Shown here one piece after another: positions 1-8,463 of a stretch of DNA of 12,587 bases (positions are counted from its first letter, which is position 1; each line of letters begins with the position of its first letter). Below the pieces are notes generated by a model. That model saw nothing but the letters and a program-made list of their open reading frames with translations, ran no database searches and had not been told where the DNA came from. The stretch is from Pseudomonadota bacterium (GTDB taxonomy: Bacteria > Myxococcota > Myxococcia > Myxococcales > Myxococcaceae). The translations under genes and the position numbers were made by a program. Where the stretch lies: positions 1 to 12,587 of the forward strand of contig JAFADT010000671.1 of NCBI GenBank assembly GCA_023424585.1. Reading direction: 5' to 3'.

Positions 1-234
1 CCCCTGGACGAAGCTCCCCGCCCGCGTGCGCCCCGCGATGAGCCCCTCGGCGGTGAGCCACTCATACGCCACGCCCACCGTGTTGCGCGCCACGTCCAGG
101 CGCAGGGCCAGCTCGCGGGTGGGCGGCAGCCGCTCCCCATGCCGCAGGCGCCCGTCCAGGATGGCCGCGCGCAGCCCCCGGTAGATCTGCCCGGCCAGGT
201 CCCGGCGACCCCGGAGCTCCACGTGAAGGTCCAT
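1..234 (-). CDS. MocR/PdxR-type GntR-family transcriptional regulator, N-terminal part (cut by window edge)
   Basis: The leftward frame runs open to base 1 and gives the first 78 residues. They form a typical GntR winged helix-turn-helix: a helix ending LRAAILDGRL (residues 21-30), the signature LPPTRELALRLDVARNTV (36-53) with the recognition helix around 45-58, and a wing ending GRTRAGSFV (68-76). PTRELA...VARNTV is characteristic of the MocR/PdxR subfamily, whose members carry a C-terminal aminotransferase-like PLP-binding domain; that part lies outside the window, so the subfamily is inferred. Start ATG at 234-232 is supported by GGGAG (243-247) 8 nt upstream. The gene is divergent from the cupin gene, and an inverted repeat (250-277) lies just upstream of its ribosome binding site, so autoregulation and control of the cupin gene are plausible. 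Confidence 0.85.
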   Translation of the reverse strand, partial: MDLHVELRGRRDLAGQIYRGLRAAILDGRLRHGERLPPTRELALRLDVARNTVGVAYEWLTAEGLIAGRTRAGSFVQG

Positions 235-249
235 GCCGCATGCTCCCAC

Positions 250-277
250 GGATTGGCCCGATGGAATTCGCCAATCC
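250..277. promoter_or_regulatory. Perfect 8-bp inverted repeat, candidate operator of the divergent MocR-type regulator
   Basis: GGATTGGC (250-257) and GCCAATCC (270-277) are exact reverse complements separated by 12 nt (centre to centre 20 bp, about two helical turns). The site sits in the 83-bp gap between the divergent regulator and cupin starts. It is relatively AT-rich for this genome and contains TTGGCC/TTGGCG hexamers on both strands that could act as -35 elements. Position and symmetry suggest an operator that controls both genes. The assignment to this regulator is inference. Confidence 0.6.
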
Positions 278-317
278 TGGCCCCCTCACCGGGCCAGCCG
301 AGAAGCATCCTGCCGGC

Positions 318-767
318 ATGACCGCTTCCGCCTCCGCCTCCCACCCCATCGACTCCGAACGCATGCCGTGGATCCCCATGGGTCCACCGGGGCTCGCGTT
401 CAAGCCGCTGCGCTTCTTCCGCGACGGCTGGATGTACCTCTTCCGCCTCGAGCCCGGCACCCGCATCCCCCGGCACCGCCACACCGGCGAGGTGCACGGC
501 TTCAACCTCTCCGGGCGCCGCCAGCTGCTCGACACCGGCGAGGTGATTGGCCCGGGAACGTATGTCCATGAGCCGGCCGGCAACGTCGACAGCTGGCAGG
601 TCGTGGGCGACGAGCCGGTGGTCCTGCACATCACCGTGAGGGGTGCCATCGAGTACCTGGGCGACGACGGCCAGGTCCTCAAGCGCGTGTCATCCGCGGA
701 CCGCCTGGAGACCTACCGCCGCTGGTGCCAGGAGCACGGCGAGCCGCTCCTCGCCACCTGCGAGTAG
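318..767 (+). CDS. Small cupin protein, 2,4'-dihydroxyacetophenone dioxygenase/ChrR-like
   Basis: A 149-residue single-domain cupin. Cupin motif 1 is visible as G47-x5-H53-x-H55, followed by E58 and H60. The second motif region is GPGTYVHEPAGN (residues 78-89), with H84 as a candidate metal ligand. H53, H55, E58/H60 and H84 could form a metal site. The overall pattern resembles the DAD-like cupin family, but the substrate cannot be told from sequence and a sensor or isomerase role is equally possible. Start: the frame is open from an ATG at 240, but that start would place the 250-277 inverted repeat inside the coding region and add a low-complexity N-terminus. ATG 318 is preferred, with a weak GAGAAG (300-305) upstream, and ATG 261 is a second alternative. 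Its divergence from the MocR-type regulator suggests it is that regulator's target. Confidence 0.75.
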   Translation: MTASASASHPIDSERMPWIPMGPPGLAFKPLRFFRDGWMYLFRLEPGTRIPRHRHTGEVHGFNLSGRRQLLDTGEVIGPGTYVHEPAGNVDSWQVVGDEPVVLHITVRGAIEYLGDDGQVLKRVSSADRLETYRRWCQEHGEPLLATCE

Positions 768-781
768 CGCGAAGGATGTGC

Positions 782-797
782 GCGGGCACGCGCCCGC
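782..797 (+). terminator. Weak stem-loop after the cupin gene
   Basis: GCGGGC (782-787) and GCCCGC (792-797) can form a 6-bp stem with a 4-nt loop, 14 nt after the cupin stop. There is no following T-run, and in DNA this GC-rich short stems arise by chance, so this is only a tentative terminator. Confidence 0.25.
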
Positions 798-948
798 CCC
801 GTCGCGAAGCCACTCCGCCGCGTCCACCCGGTAAAGGCAGTCTCCACCGGGAATGTCAGACACGCCTGATAGCTTGCGCACCATCCGAGGAGACGGCGAC
901 GACGCGATACGCTCTCGCCGCCTCGGGTGACACGCATTCTCACGGACC

Positions 949-954
949 GAGGAA
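949..954 (+). promoter_or_regulatory. Ribosome binding site that supports a TTG start
   Basis: GAGGAA lies 4 nt before TTG 959. The spacing is a little short, but it is the only purine-rich element in the correct place, and the TTG start yields a well-formed lipoprotein signal peptide. Confidence 0.5.
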
Positions 955-958
955 CCTC

Positions 959-2170
959 TTGAGCGCTCTTGGATGGAAGTCTTTGGCGGCGGTGTGGCTG
1001 ACGTGTGCCCTGACGGGCTGCGGTGCGGAGCTGGAGCTGCCCGCGGGAGCCCCGGAAGCGGGCGCCATCGAGGCGCCGGCGGGCGACACCGTCGAGCAGG
1101 CGCCGGTGGCGGAGAAGGGCCCGCCGCCGGAGCGGCGGCTCCAGGCCGAGGCCGTGGACTGCACCAGCACCACCACGCTGAGCAACGGCGTGCCCGCGTC
1201 CGGCGTGGGCACGGAGGCAGGCGCCTGGTCCTGCATCTACAAGCTCGCGGTGCCCACCGGGGCCACCCGCGTGGAGTTCACCACCAGCGGCGGCACCGGC
1301 GACGGCGACCTGTACGTGCTCCGGGGCAGCGCTCCCTCGGAAGCGACGAGGGACTGCAAGTCGGCCGGCAGCACCAACACGGAGAGCTGCGCCCTCACCG
1401 TGACGTCGCCCGGCACCTACTACGCCCGGATGTATGGCTACAGCACGTTCTCCGGCGCGACCATCACGGGCACCTACACCCTGACCACCGGCCAGCCGGG
1501 CTGCACCAGCACCAGCCCCCTCACCAACGGCTCGACCACCTACGGCTTGAGCGCGGCGCCCGGGACATTCTCCTGCGACTACACGCTGGAGGTCCCCTCG
1601 GGGGCCACGAGCCTCACGTTCTACACCTACCTCGGCTCCGGCGGCATGGCCCACCTCTACGCGAAGCGAGGCAGCTCGCCCACCCTGTCGTCCTATGACT
1701 GCAAGGCCACCACGGGCAGTGGCAACAACCAGACGTGCACCCTCACCAGCCCCGCGGCGGGGACCTGGCACGTGCGCGTCTACAACGCGGACTCGTACAT
1801 GACGCTCACGGGCGTGGCCCTGCGCGGGTCCTACGTCACCGGCGGCACGGGCAACCCGGGCACCGGCACGCTGCAGAACGGCGTCGCGGTGACGGGCCTG
1901 TCGGGCGCGCAGGGCTCGTACCGCTACTGGACCCTCACCGTGCCGGCCGGGAGGACCTCGCTGCTCGTGCAGACGTACTTCGGCGCGGGGGACGCGGACC
2001 TGTACGTCGGCCAGGGCTCGCAGCCCACGGAGTACATGTCCACCTGTCGCTCCACCAGCACGGGCGCCACGGAGTCGTGCCTCATCAACGCGCCCACGGC
2101 GGGCGTCTATCACGTGATGATCAAGGGCTATACGGACTACTCCGGCCTGACGCTGAAGGCGTCCTACTGA
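959..2170 (+). CDS. Lipoprotein with three tandem PPC-like beta-sandwich domains
   Basis: 403 residues from TTG 959. The N-terminus has a positively charged n-region (K7), a hydrophobic core and the lipobox LTGC with lipidated Cys21, so export and membrane anchoring are expected. Residues 22-62 form a Pro/Ala/Glu-rich tether. Three repeats follow, at about 67-177, 181-294 and 304-403. Each has the PPC-like (bacterial pre-peptidase C-terminal) order: VP-G-T/S, a beta strand, GxGDxDLYV or a variant (D115-V120, D345-V350), then a paired Cys segment, then AGTYxxRxYxY. Repeats 1 and 2 each have four cysteines (68, 92, 133, 144; 182, 206, 248, 260). Repeat 3 keeps only the second pair (363, 374). 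Repeat 2 lacks the DGDLYV acidic residues (GGMAHLYA instead). PPC domains usually trail secreted proteases, but no catalytic domain is present here, so a binding or adhesion role is possible. The open frame continues upstream into the cupin gene, but that part shows no protein-like features. Confidence 0.8.
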   Translation: MSALGWKSLAAVWLTCALTGCGAELELPAGAPEAGAIEAPAGDTVEQAPVAEKGPPPERRLQAEAVDCTSTTTLSNGVPASGVGTEAGAWSCIYKLAVPTGATRVEFTTSGGTGDGDLYVLRGSAPSEATRDCKSAGSTNTESCALTVTSPGTYYARMYGYSTFSGATITGTYTLTTGQPGCTSTSPLTNGSTTYGLSAAPGTFSCDYTLEVPSGATSLTFYTYLGSGGMAHLYAKRGSSPTLSSYDCKATTGSGNNQTCTLTSPAAGTWHVRVYNADSYMTLTGVALRGSYVTGGTGNPGTGTLQNGVAVTGLSGAQGSYRYWTLTVPAGRTSLLVQTYFGAGDADLYVGQGSQPTEYMSTCRSTSTGATESCLINAPTAGVYHVMIKGYTDYSGLTLKASY

Positions 2171-2204
2171 AGGCGCCCCGCGGGCCCTGAGGTGTGAGGC
2201 GGCG

Positions 2205-2240
2205 CCCGGCCCCGAGGTGATTTCTTCCCTCGGGGCCGGG
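2205..2240 (+). terminator. Perfect 12-bp hairpin between lipoprotein gene and sthA
   Basis: CCCGGCCCCGAG (2205-2216) pairs exactly with CTCGGGGCCGGG (2229-2240) around a 12-nt pyrimidine-rich loop. It lies 34 nt after the lipoprotein stop and 22 nt before the sthA ATG. The stem is strong enough to terminate transcription, but the usual T-run is absent (GTTGGGGG follows). Because it is so close to sthA it could instead be a structured 5' leader of that gene. Confidence 0.6.
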
Positions 2241-2262
2241 GTTGGGGGAACACTCCAGGCCC

Positions 2263-3660
2263 ATGAGCGCTCGGCGGTTCGACGTGGTGGTCCTCGGCTC
2301 CGGTCCCGGCGGTGAAGGGGCTTCGATGAAGGCGGTGAAGTCCGGCCGCAAGGTGTGCACCGTGGAGCAGGGAGCCCTGGTGGGCGGCGCCTGCACGCAC
2401 ACCGCCACCATCCCCTCCAAGGCCCTGCGCCACGCCATCCAGCGGCTGATGGACGTGCAGCAGGACCACCCGGAGCTGCGCGCGGACCTGGCCCGCCACA
2501 CCACCCTCAATGACATGATGCGCGCGGCGACCACCGTCGTGTCCAAGCAGGTGCAGCTGCGCACCACGTTCTACGAGCGCAACCGCGTGGAGCTCCTGGT
2601 GGGCCGCGCGCGGTTCCGGGACGCGCACACCGTGGAGGTGACCGAGCCGCGCGGCTCCGTGGAGCTGCTCCACGCGGGCGCCTTCGTCATCGCCACGGGC
2701 TCGCGGCCCTACCGGCCCGCGGGCGTGGACTTCCGCCACCCGCGCATCTTCGACTCGGACACCATCCTCAAGCTGCGCGAGTCCCCGCTGTCGATGATCA
2801 TCTACGGCGCGGGCGTCATCGGCTGCGAGTACGCCTCCATGTTCCGGATGCTCGGCGTGAAGGTGGACCTGGTGAACACGCGCGACCGGCTCCTGTCCTT
2901 CCTGGACGACGAGATCTCCGACGCCCTCTCCTACCACCTGCGGGAGCAGGGCGTGCTGATCCGCCACCAGGAGGAGATGGTCTCCGTGGAGCCGCACGAC
3001 GACAGCGTGGTGCTCCAGCTCAAGAGCGGCAAGCGGCTGCGGGCGGACGTCTTCCTCTGGGCCAACGGCCGCTCCGGCAACAGCCAGGACCTGGGGCTGG
3101 AGGCGCTGGGCATCGCGGTGGACGCGCGCGGCTGCATCCAGGTCAACGACGGCTACCAGACGTCCGTGCCCCACATCTACGCGGTGGGCGACGTGGTGGG
3201 CGCCCCGTCCCTGGCCAGCGCGTCCTATGACCAGGGCCGCTTCGCCGCCACGCACATCGTGGAGGGGCGGCTGGAGCACAAGCTGGTGAAGGACATCCCC
3301 ACCGGCATCTACACCAGCCCCGAGATCAGCAGCCTGGGCCGCACCGAGCGCGAGCTCACCCAGGCGGGCGTCCCCTACGAAGTGGGCCACGCCTTCTTCA
3401 AGAGCCTGGCGCGCGCGCAGATCACCGGCCGCACCGTGGGCATGCTGAAGCTGCTGTTCCACCGGGAGACGCGAGAGATCCTCGGCATCCACTGCTTCGG
3501 GGACAACGCGTCCGAGATCATCCACATCGGTCAGGCCATCATGGCGCAGGACTGGCCGGGCAACGGCATCGACTACTTCATCAACACCACCTTCAACTAC
3601 CCCACCATGGCGGAGGCGTACCGCGTGGCGGCGCTCAACGGCCTCAACCGGCTGTTCTGA
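2263..3660 (+). CDS. sthA: Soluble pyridine nucleotide transhydrogenase (NAD(P)+ transhydrogenase, Si-specific)
   Basis: 465 residues, the usual length for SthA/UdhA. This cytosolic FAD enzyme exchanges reducing equivalents between NADPH and NAD+ and mainly drains excess NADPH. Visible elements are the N-terminal FAD dinucleotide fold (GSGPGGEGA, 12-20), the segment [13 protein letters not shown] (41-53), the second NAD(P)-binding fold ([12 protein letters not shown], 181-192), the FAD-ribityl motif YAVGD (306-310), and the conserved end [20 protein letters not shown] (441-460). Dihydrolipoamide dehydrogenases carry a CxxxxC redox pair. Here the second Cys is Thr (C44...T49), and the C-terminal His of the HPT motif is replaced (N445-Y-P-T), which separates SthA from dihydrolipoamide, glutathione and mercuric reductases. 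ATG 2263 is preferred: GGGGGAA (2244-2250) is upstream, although spacing is long, and the in-frame TTG 2242 would overlap that element. The gene converges on ahcY across a shared hairpin. Confidence 0.95.
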   Translation: MSARRFDVVVLGSGPGGEGASMKAVKSGRKVCTVEQGALVGGACTHTATIPSKALRHAIQRLMDVQQDHPELRADLARHTTLNDMMRAATTVVSKQVQLRTTFYERNRVELLVGRARFRDAHTVEVTEPRGSVELLHAGAFVIATGSRPYRPAGVDFRHPRIFDSDTILKLRESPLSMIIYGAGVIGCEYASMFRMLGVKVDLVNTRDRLLSFLDDEISDALSYHLREQGVLIRHQEEMVSVEPHDDSVVLQLKSGKRLRADVFLWANGRSGNSQDLGLEALGIAVDARGCIQVNDGYQTSVPHIYAVGDVVGAPSLASASYDQGRFAATHIVEGRLEHKLVKDIPTGIYTSPEISSLGRTERELTQAGVPYEVGHAFFKSLARAQITGRTVGMLKLLFHRETREILGIHCFGDNASEIIHIGQAIMAQDWPGNGIDYFINTTFNYPTMAEAYRVAALNGLNRLF

Positions 3661-3669
3661 GAACACGAA

Positions 3670-3703
3670 GGGCACCGCGGGCCCTTGAAGGCCCACGGTG
3701 CCC
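3670..3703. terminator. Bidirectional hairpin terminator between sthA and ahcY
   Basis: GGGCACCG (3670-3677) pairs with CGGTGCCC (3696-3703). After one C/A mismatch, GGGCC (3679-3683) pairs with GGCCC (3690-3694), leaving a 6-nt loop. It begins 10 nt after the sthA stop and ends 23 nt from the ahcY stop, so it can serve both converging genes. No T-run is present on either side. Confidence 0.7.
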
Positions 3704-3726
3704 CGGGGTGTCACGTCAGGACGCGC

Positions 3727-5157
3727 TCAGTAGCGGTAGGTGTCCTGCTTGTAGGGCCCCTGCCGCTCCACGCCGATGTACTGCGCCTGCTCCGGGGTGA
3801 GCTCCGTGAGCTGGGCGTTGAGCTTCTTGAGCTGGAGCCGGGCGACCTTCTCGTCCAGGTGCTTGGGCAGCACGTACACCTTGCCCACCTGGTACTTCTC
3901 GCTGTGCGAGTACAGCTCGATCTGCGCGATGGTCTGGTTCGCGAAGGAGCTGGACATCACGTAGCTGGGGTGGCCGGTGCCGCAGCCCAGGTTCACCAGG
4001 CGGCCCTTGGCCAGCAGGATGATGCGCTTGTTGTCCGGGAAGATGACGTGGTCGACCTGGGGCTTGATCTCCTCCCACTTGTACTGCTCCAGGGAGGCGA
4101 CTTCGATTTCGTTGTCGAAGTGGCCGATGTTGCAGACGATGGCCTGGTCCTTCATCTTGGCCATGTGCGCGTGGGTGATGACGGACTTGTTGCCCGTGGC
4201 GGTGACGAAGATGTCCGCCTTGTCCGCGGCGTAATCCATGGTCACGACGCGGTAGCCCTCCATCGCGGCCTGGAGCGCGCAGATGGGGTCGATCTCCGTC
4301 ACCCACACCTGGGCGGACAGCGCGCGCAGGGCCTGCGCGGAGCCCTTGCCCACGTCGCCGTAGCCCGCGACGACGGCGATCTTCCCGGCCACCATCACGT
4401 CCGTGGCGCGCTTGATGCCGTCCACCAGGGACTCACGGCAGCCGTAGAGGTTGTCGAACTTGCTCTTCGTCACGCTGTCGTTGACGTTGATGGCGCGGAA
4501 CAGGAGCGTGCCCTTCTGGGACATCTCCTGGAGGCGGTGCACGCCCGTGGTCGTCTCCTCCGTGACGCCGAGGATCTTCGCGCTCTTGCGCGTGTACCAG
4601 GTGGCGTCCTCGGCGAGCTTGGCCTTGATGGAGGCGTACAGCTCGCGCTCCTCCTCGCTCTGGGGGTTGGAGATGACGGACAGGTCCTTCTCCGCGCGCT
4701 TGCCCAGGTGCATGAGCAGCGTGGCGTCACCGCCGTCGTCGAGGATCATGTTCGGGCCCTCGTGGTCGCTGCCGGCGGGGCCGAACTCGAAGATGCGGTG
4801 GGTGAACTCCCAGTACTCCTTGAGGGACTCGCCCTTGTGGGCGAAGACCGGCGTGCCGGCCTCCACCAGCGCGGCGGCCGCGTGGTCCTGGGTGGAGAAG
4901 ATGTTGCAGGACGCCCAGCGCACCTGCGCGCCCAGCGCCTGGAGCGTCTCCACCAGCACCGCCGTCTGGATGGTCATGTGCAGCGAGCCCGTGACGCGAG
5001 CGCCCTTGAGCGGCTGCTGCCTGGCGTACTCCTCGCGGATCGCCATGAGCGCGGGCATCTCGCTCTCGGCGATGCGGATCTCCTTGCGGCCCCAGCTGGC
5101 GAGCTTGAGGTCGGCGATGGCGTAGTCCTGATTCTGCTGCTTGGTAACCGCGGTCAT
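3727..5157 (-). CDS. ahcY: Adenosylhomocysteinase (S-adenosyl-L-homocysteine hydrolase)
   Basis: 476 residues, the length of bacterial AhcY forms that carry the extra segment of about 40 residues (here around 150-190). The enzyme reversibly splits SAH to adenosine and homocysteine, removing the product inhibitor of SAM-dependent methylases and feeding the methionine cycle. Motifs: substrate-domain segment [16 protein letters not shown] (57-72), [16 protein letters not shown] (82-97), LDDGGD (139-144), [13 protein letters not shown] (224-236), NAD-binding [11 protein letters not shown] (265-275), [11 protein letters not shown] (342-352), and the C-terminal QxxYKxxxYRY end (466-476), whose Lys/Tyr reach the NAD site of the neighbouring subunit in the tetramer. 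Start ATG at 5157 has GGAG (5165-5168) 7 nt upstream. The frame extends to 5229, but those codons lie in the leader. Expression is very likely governed by the SAH riboswitch in the leader. Confidence 0.97.
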   Translation of the reverse strand: MTAVTKQQNQDYAIADLKLASWGRKEIRIAESEMPALMAIREEYARQQPLKGARVTGSLHMTIQTAVLVETLQALGAQVRWASCNIFSTQDHAAAALVEAGTPVFAHKGESLKEYWEFTHRIFEFGPAGSDHEGPNMILDDGGDATLLMHLGKRAEKDLSVISNPQSEEERELYASIKAKLAEDATWYTRKSAKILGVTEETTTGVHRLQEMSQKGTLLFRAINVNDSVTKSKFDNLYGCRESLVDGIKRATDVMVAGKIAVVAGYGDVGKGSAQALRALSAQVWVTEIDPICALQAAMEGYRVVTMDYAADKADIFVTATGNKSVITHAHMAKMKDQAIVCNIGHFDNEIEVASLEQYKWEEIKPQVDHVIFPDNKRIILLAKGRLVNLGCGTGHPSYVMSSSFANQTIAQIELYSHSEKYQVGKVYVLPKHLDEKVARLQLKKLNAQLTELTPEQAQYIGVERQGPYKQDTYRY

Positions 5158-5164
5158 GGTGTGG

Positions 5165-5168
5165 CTCC
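5165..5168 (-). promoter_or_regulatory. ahcY ribosome binding site
   Basis: GGAG on the minus strand, 7 nt before the ATG at 5157. It fixes the start and rules out the longer in-frame extension to 5229. Confidence 0.65.
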
Positions 5169-5200
5169 GGATCCAGGTGGCGCGCCGTGCTGGAAAGGGG

Positions 5201-5227
5201 GAGGCCGGGCCCTGGACAGGCGGCCTC
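5201..5227 (-). promoter_or_regulatory. Leader hairpin, probable expression platform of the SAH riboswitch
   Basis: Reading the minus strand, GAGGCCG (5227-5221) pairs with CGGCCTC (5207-5201) over a 13-nt loop; past a T/C mismatch two more G-C pairs are possible. It is followed by CCCCTTTCC, a poor U-tract. It lies between the aptamer and the ribosome binding site. It could be a weak terminator or a structure that competes for the Shine-Dalgarno, since the CTCC in its 3' arm could pair with GGAG at 5168-5165. The mechanism is inferred. Confidence 0.4.
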
Positions 5228-5249
5228 ACCCTCGCAAGAAACGCGTACA

Positions 5250-5317
5250 GGTGAGCGCCGTTGGGTCAGTCGGCTTCGAGCCTGGGGCCGGGAAGGCCTC
5301 GCAACGCTCCTCGAAGT
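5250..5317 (-). ncRNA. S-adenosylhomocysteine (SAH) riboswitch
   Basis: The ahcY leader fits the SAH riboswitch architecture. P1 is CUUCGAG (5316-5310) with CUCGAAG (5280-5274), 7 perfect bp. The conserved GAGCG (5309-5305) directly follows the P1 5' strand. A small P2 hairpin is GGCC (5298-5295)/GGCC (5289-5286) with loop UUCCC, followed by CCAGG. The downstream AACGGCGCUCAC (5262-5251) carries CGCUC (5257-5253), which pairs with GAGCG to form the pseudoknot. The core words GAGGAGCG, CCAGGCUCG and AACGGCGCUCAC match my memory of the family consensus. SAH riboswitches are known to bind SAH with strong discrimination against SAM and to activate expression of ahcY and methionine-cycle genes. 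Location 93 nt before ahcY and directly after a plausible promoter fits that role. Confidence 0.93.
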
Positions 5318-5325
5318 CGCGGGGG

Positions 5326-5354
5326 AAACTAAGGGAAGGCGCCCTGAATTTCAA
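5326..5354 (-). promoter_or_regulatory. Candidate sigma70-type promoter of ahcY
   Basis: On the minus strand TTGAAA (5354-5349) and TAGTTT (5331-5326) are separated by exactly 17 nt. Transcription starting about 7 nt later, near 5319, would begin immediately before the riboswitch P1 stem. The region is locally AT-rich in an otherwise GC-rich window. Two copies of GGCGCC (5338-5343 and 5364-5369) flank the -35 element; a regulatory meaning is unknown. Confidence 0.6.
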
Positions 5355-5643
5355 AGGGAGATTGGCGCCCCGGGGGGCCGCCGGAAGTCGCACCTGGGGG
5401 TGCCCTGGCGGACAGTCGGAGGGAGCGTCACCCAGGGTGGGAGGACCTGCCCCTCCCCGCCTCCGAACGAGGCGCCCGGAGCCGGGCCCGACCCCGGGCC
5501 GCGCGCGGAGCCTTCAGCTTGTCCGCCAGCGAAGGGCAGGATGATCCGCACGCCTGAGTGGCGACCTTCCGGTTGCGCGGACACCACCGCCCGGCTGCCC
5601 GCCTCCCGCTGACGGGCGGCCCTGCCCGTGGCCAGCTTCCCCA
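5355..5643. other. Intergenic region upstream of the P-type ATPase gene
   Basis: About 290 nt between the ahcY promoter and the ATPase ribosome binding site. It is GC-rich with short chance-level hairpins such as GGCCCG/CGGGCC (5485-5490, 5495-5500). TTGTCC (5519-5524) followed after 17 nt by TGATCC (5542-5547) is the best promoter-like pair for the ATPase, and it is weak. No RNA gene, repeat or small coding sequence is supportable. Confidence 0.3.
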
Positions 5644-5650
5644 GGGGAGG
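5644..5650 (+). promoter_or_regulatory. Ribosome binding site of the P-type ATPase gene
   Basis: GGGGAGG, 6 nt before ATG 5657. It decides this start over the in-frame ATG at 5558, which would add 33 residues without resemblance to the family. Confidence 0.75.
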
Positions 5651-5656
5651 CACGCC

Positions 5657-8433
<2,777 letters not shown>

Positions 8434-8443
<10 letters not shown>

Positions 8444-8463
8444 CGGGGTCCAGGCCTCAGGCG
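8434..8463. terminator. Weak imperfect hairpin at the ATPase/treT convergence
   Basis: CCTGA (8439-8443) pairs with TCAGG (8457-8461), and a few further G-C pairs form across a bulge, with a 13-nt loop. It includes both stop codons. The two convergent genes are only 13 bp apart and no better terminator is visible, so transcripts may overlap at their 3' ends. Confidence 0.25.

Noticed and set aside
240..317. N-terminal extension of the cupin protein from ATG 240
   Set aside because: It would run through the 250-277 inverted repeat, starts only 6 nt from the divergent regulator start, and the added residues show no cupin-family character.
725..958. Upstream extension of the lipoprotein gene from ATG 725
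   Set aside because: It overlaps the end of the cupin gene and would bury the signal peptide 78 residues inside the protein. TTG 959 gives a proper lipoprotein signal.
2263..3660. Dihydrolipoamide dehydrogenase or mercuric reductase reading of the flavoprotein
   Set aside because: The CxxxxC redox disulfide is absent (C44, T49) and the C-terminal His is replaced, as in SthA. The end [20 protein letters not shown] is the SthA form.
5485..5500. GGCCCG/CGGGCC hairpin upstream of the ATPase as a terminator
   Set aside because: There is no gene ending nearby on either strand, and short GC stems occur often by chance in this composition.
3685..5544. A 619-codon open frame on the plus strand opposite ahcY
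   Set aside because: It is antisense to a complete, motif-confirmed AhcY. Its translation is a low-complexity mix of Val/Leu/Asp/His/Gly typical of the complement of GC-rich codons.
5563..5580. Sigma54-like TGGCGACC...TTGC upstream of the ATPase
   Set aside because: The GG and GC elements are 13 nt apart instead of 10, so it does not fit the -24/-12 spacing.
5558..5656. 33-residue N-terminal extension of the P-type ATPase
   Set aside because: ATG 5657 has an ideally placed GGGGAGG. The extension is Arg/Pro/Gly-rich and unlike the family N-terminus.
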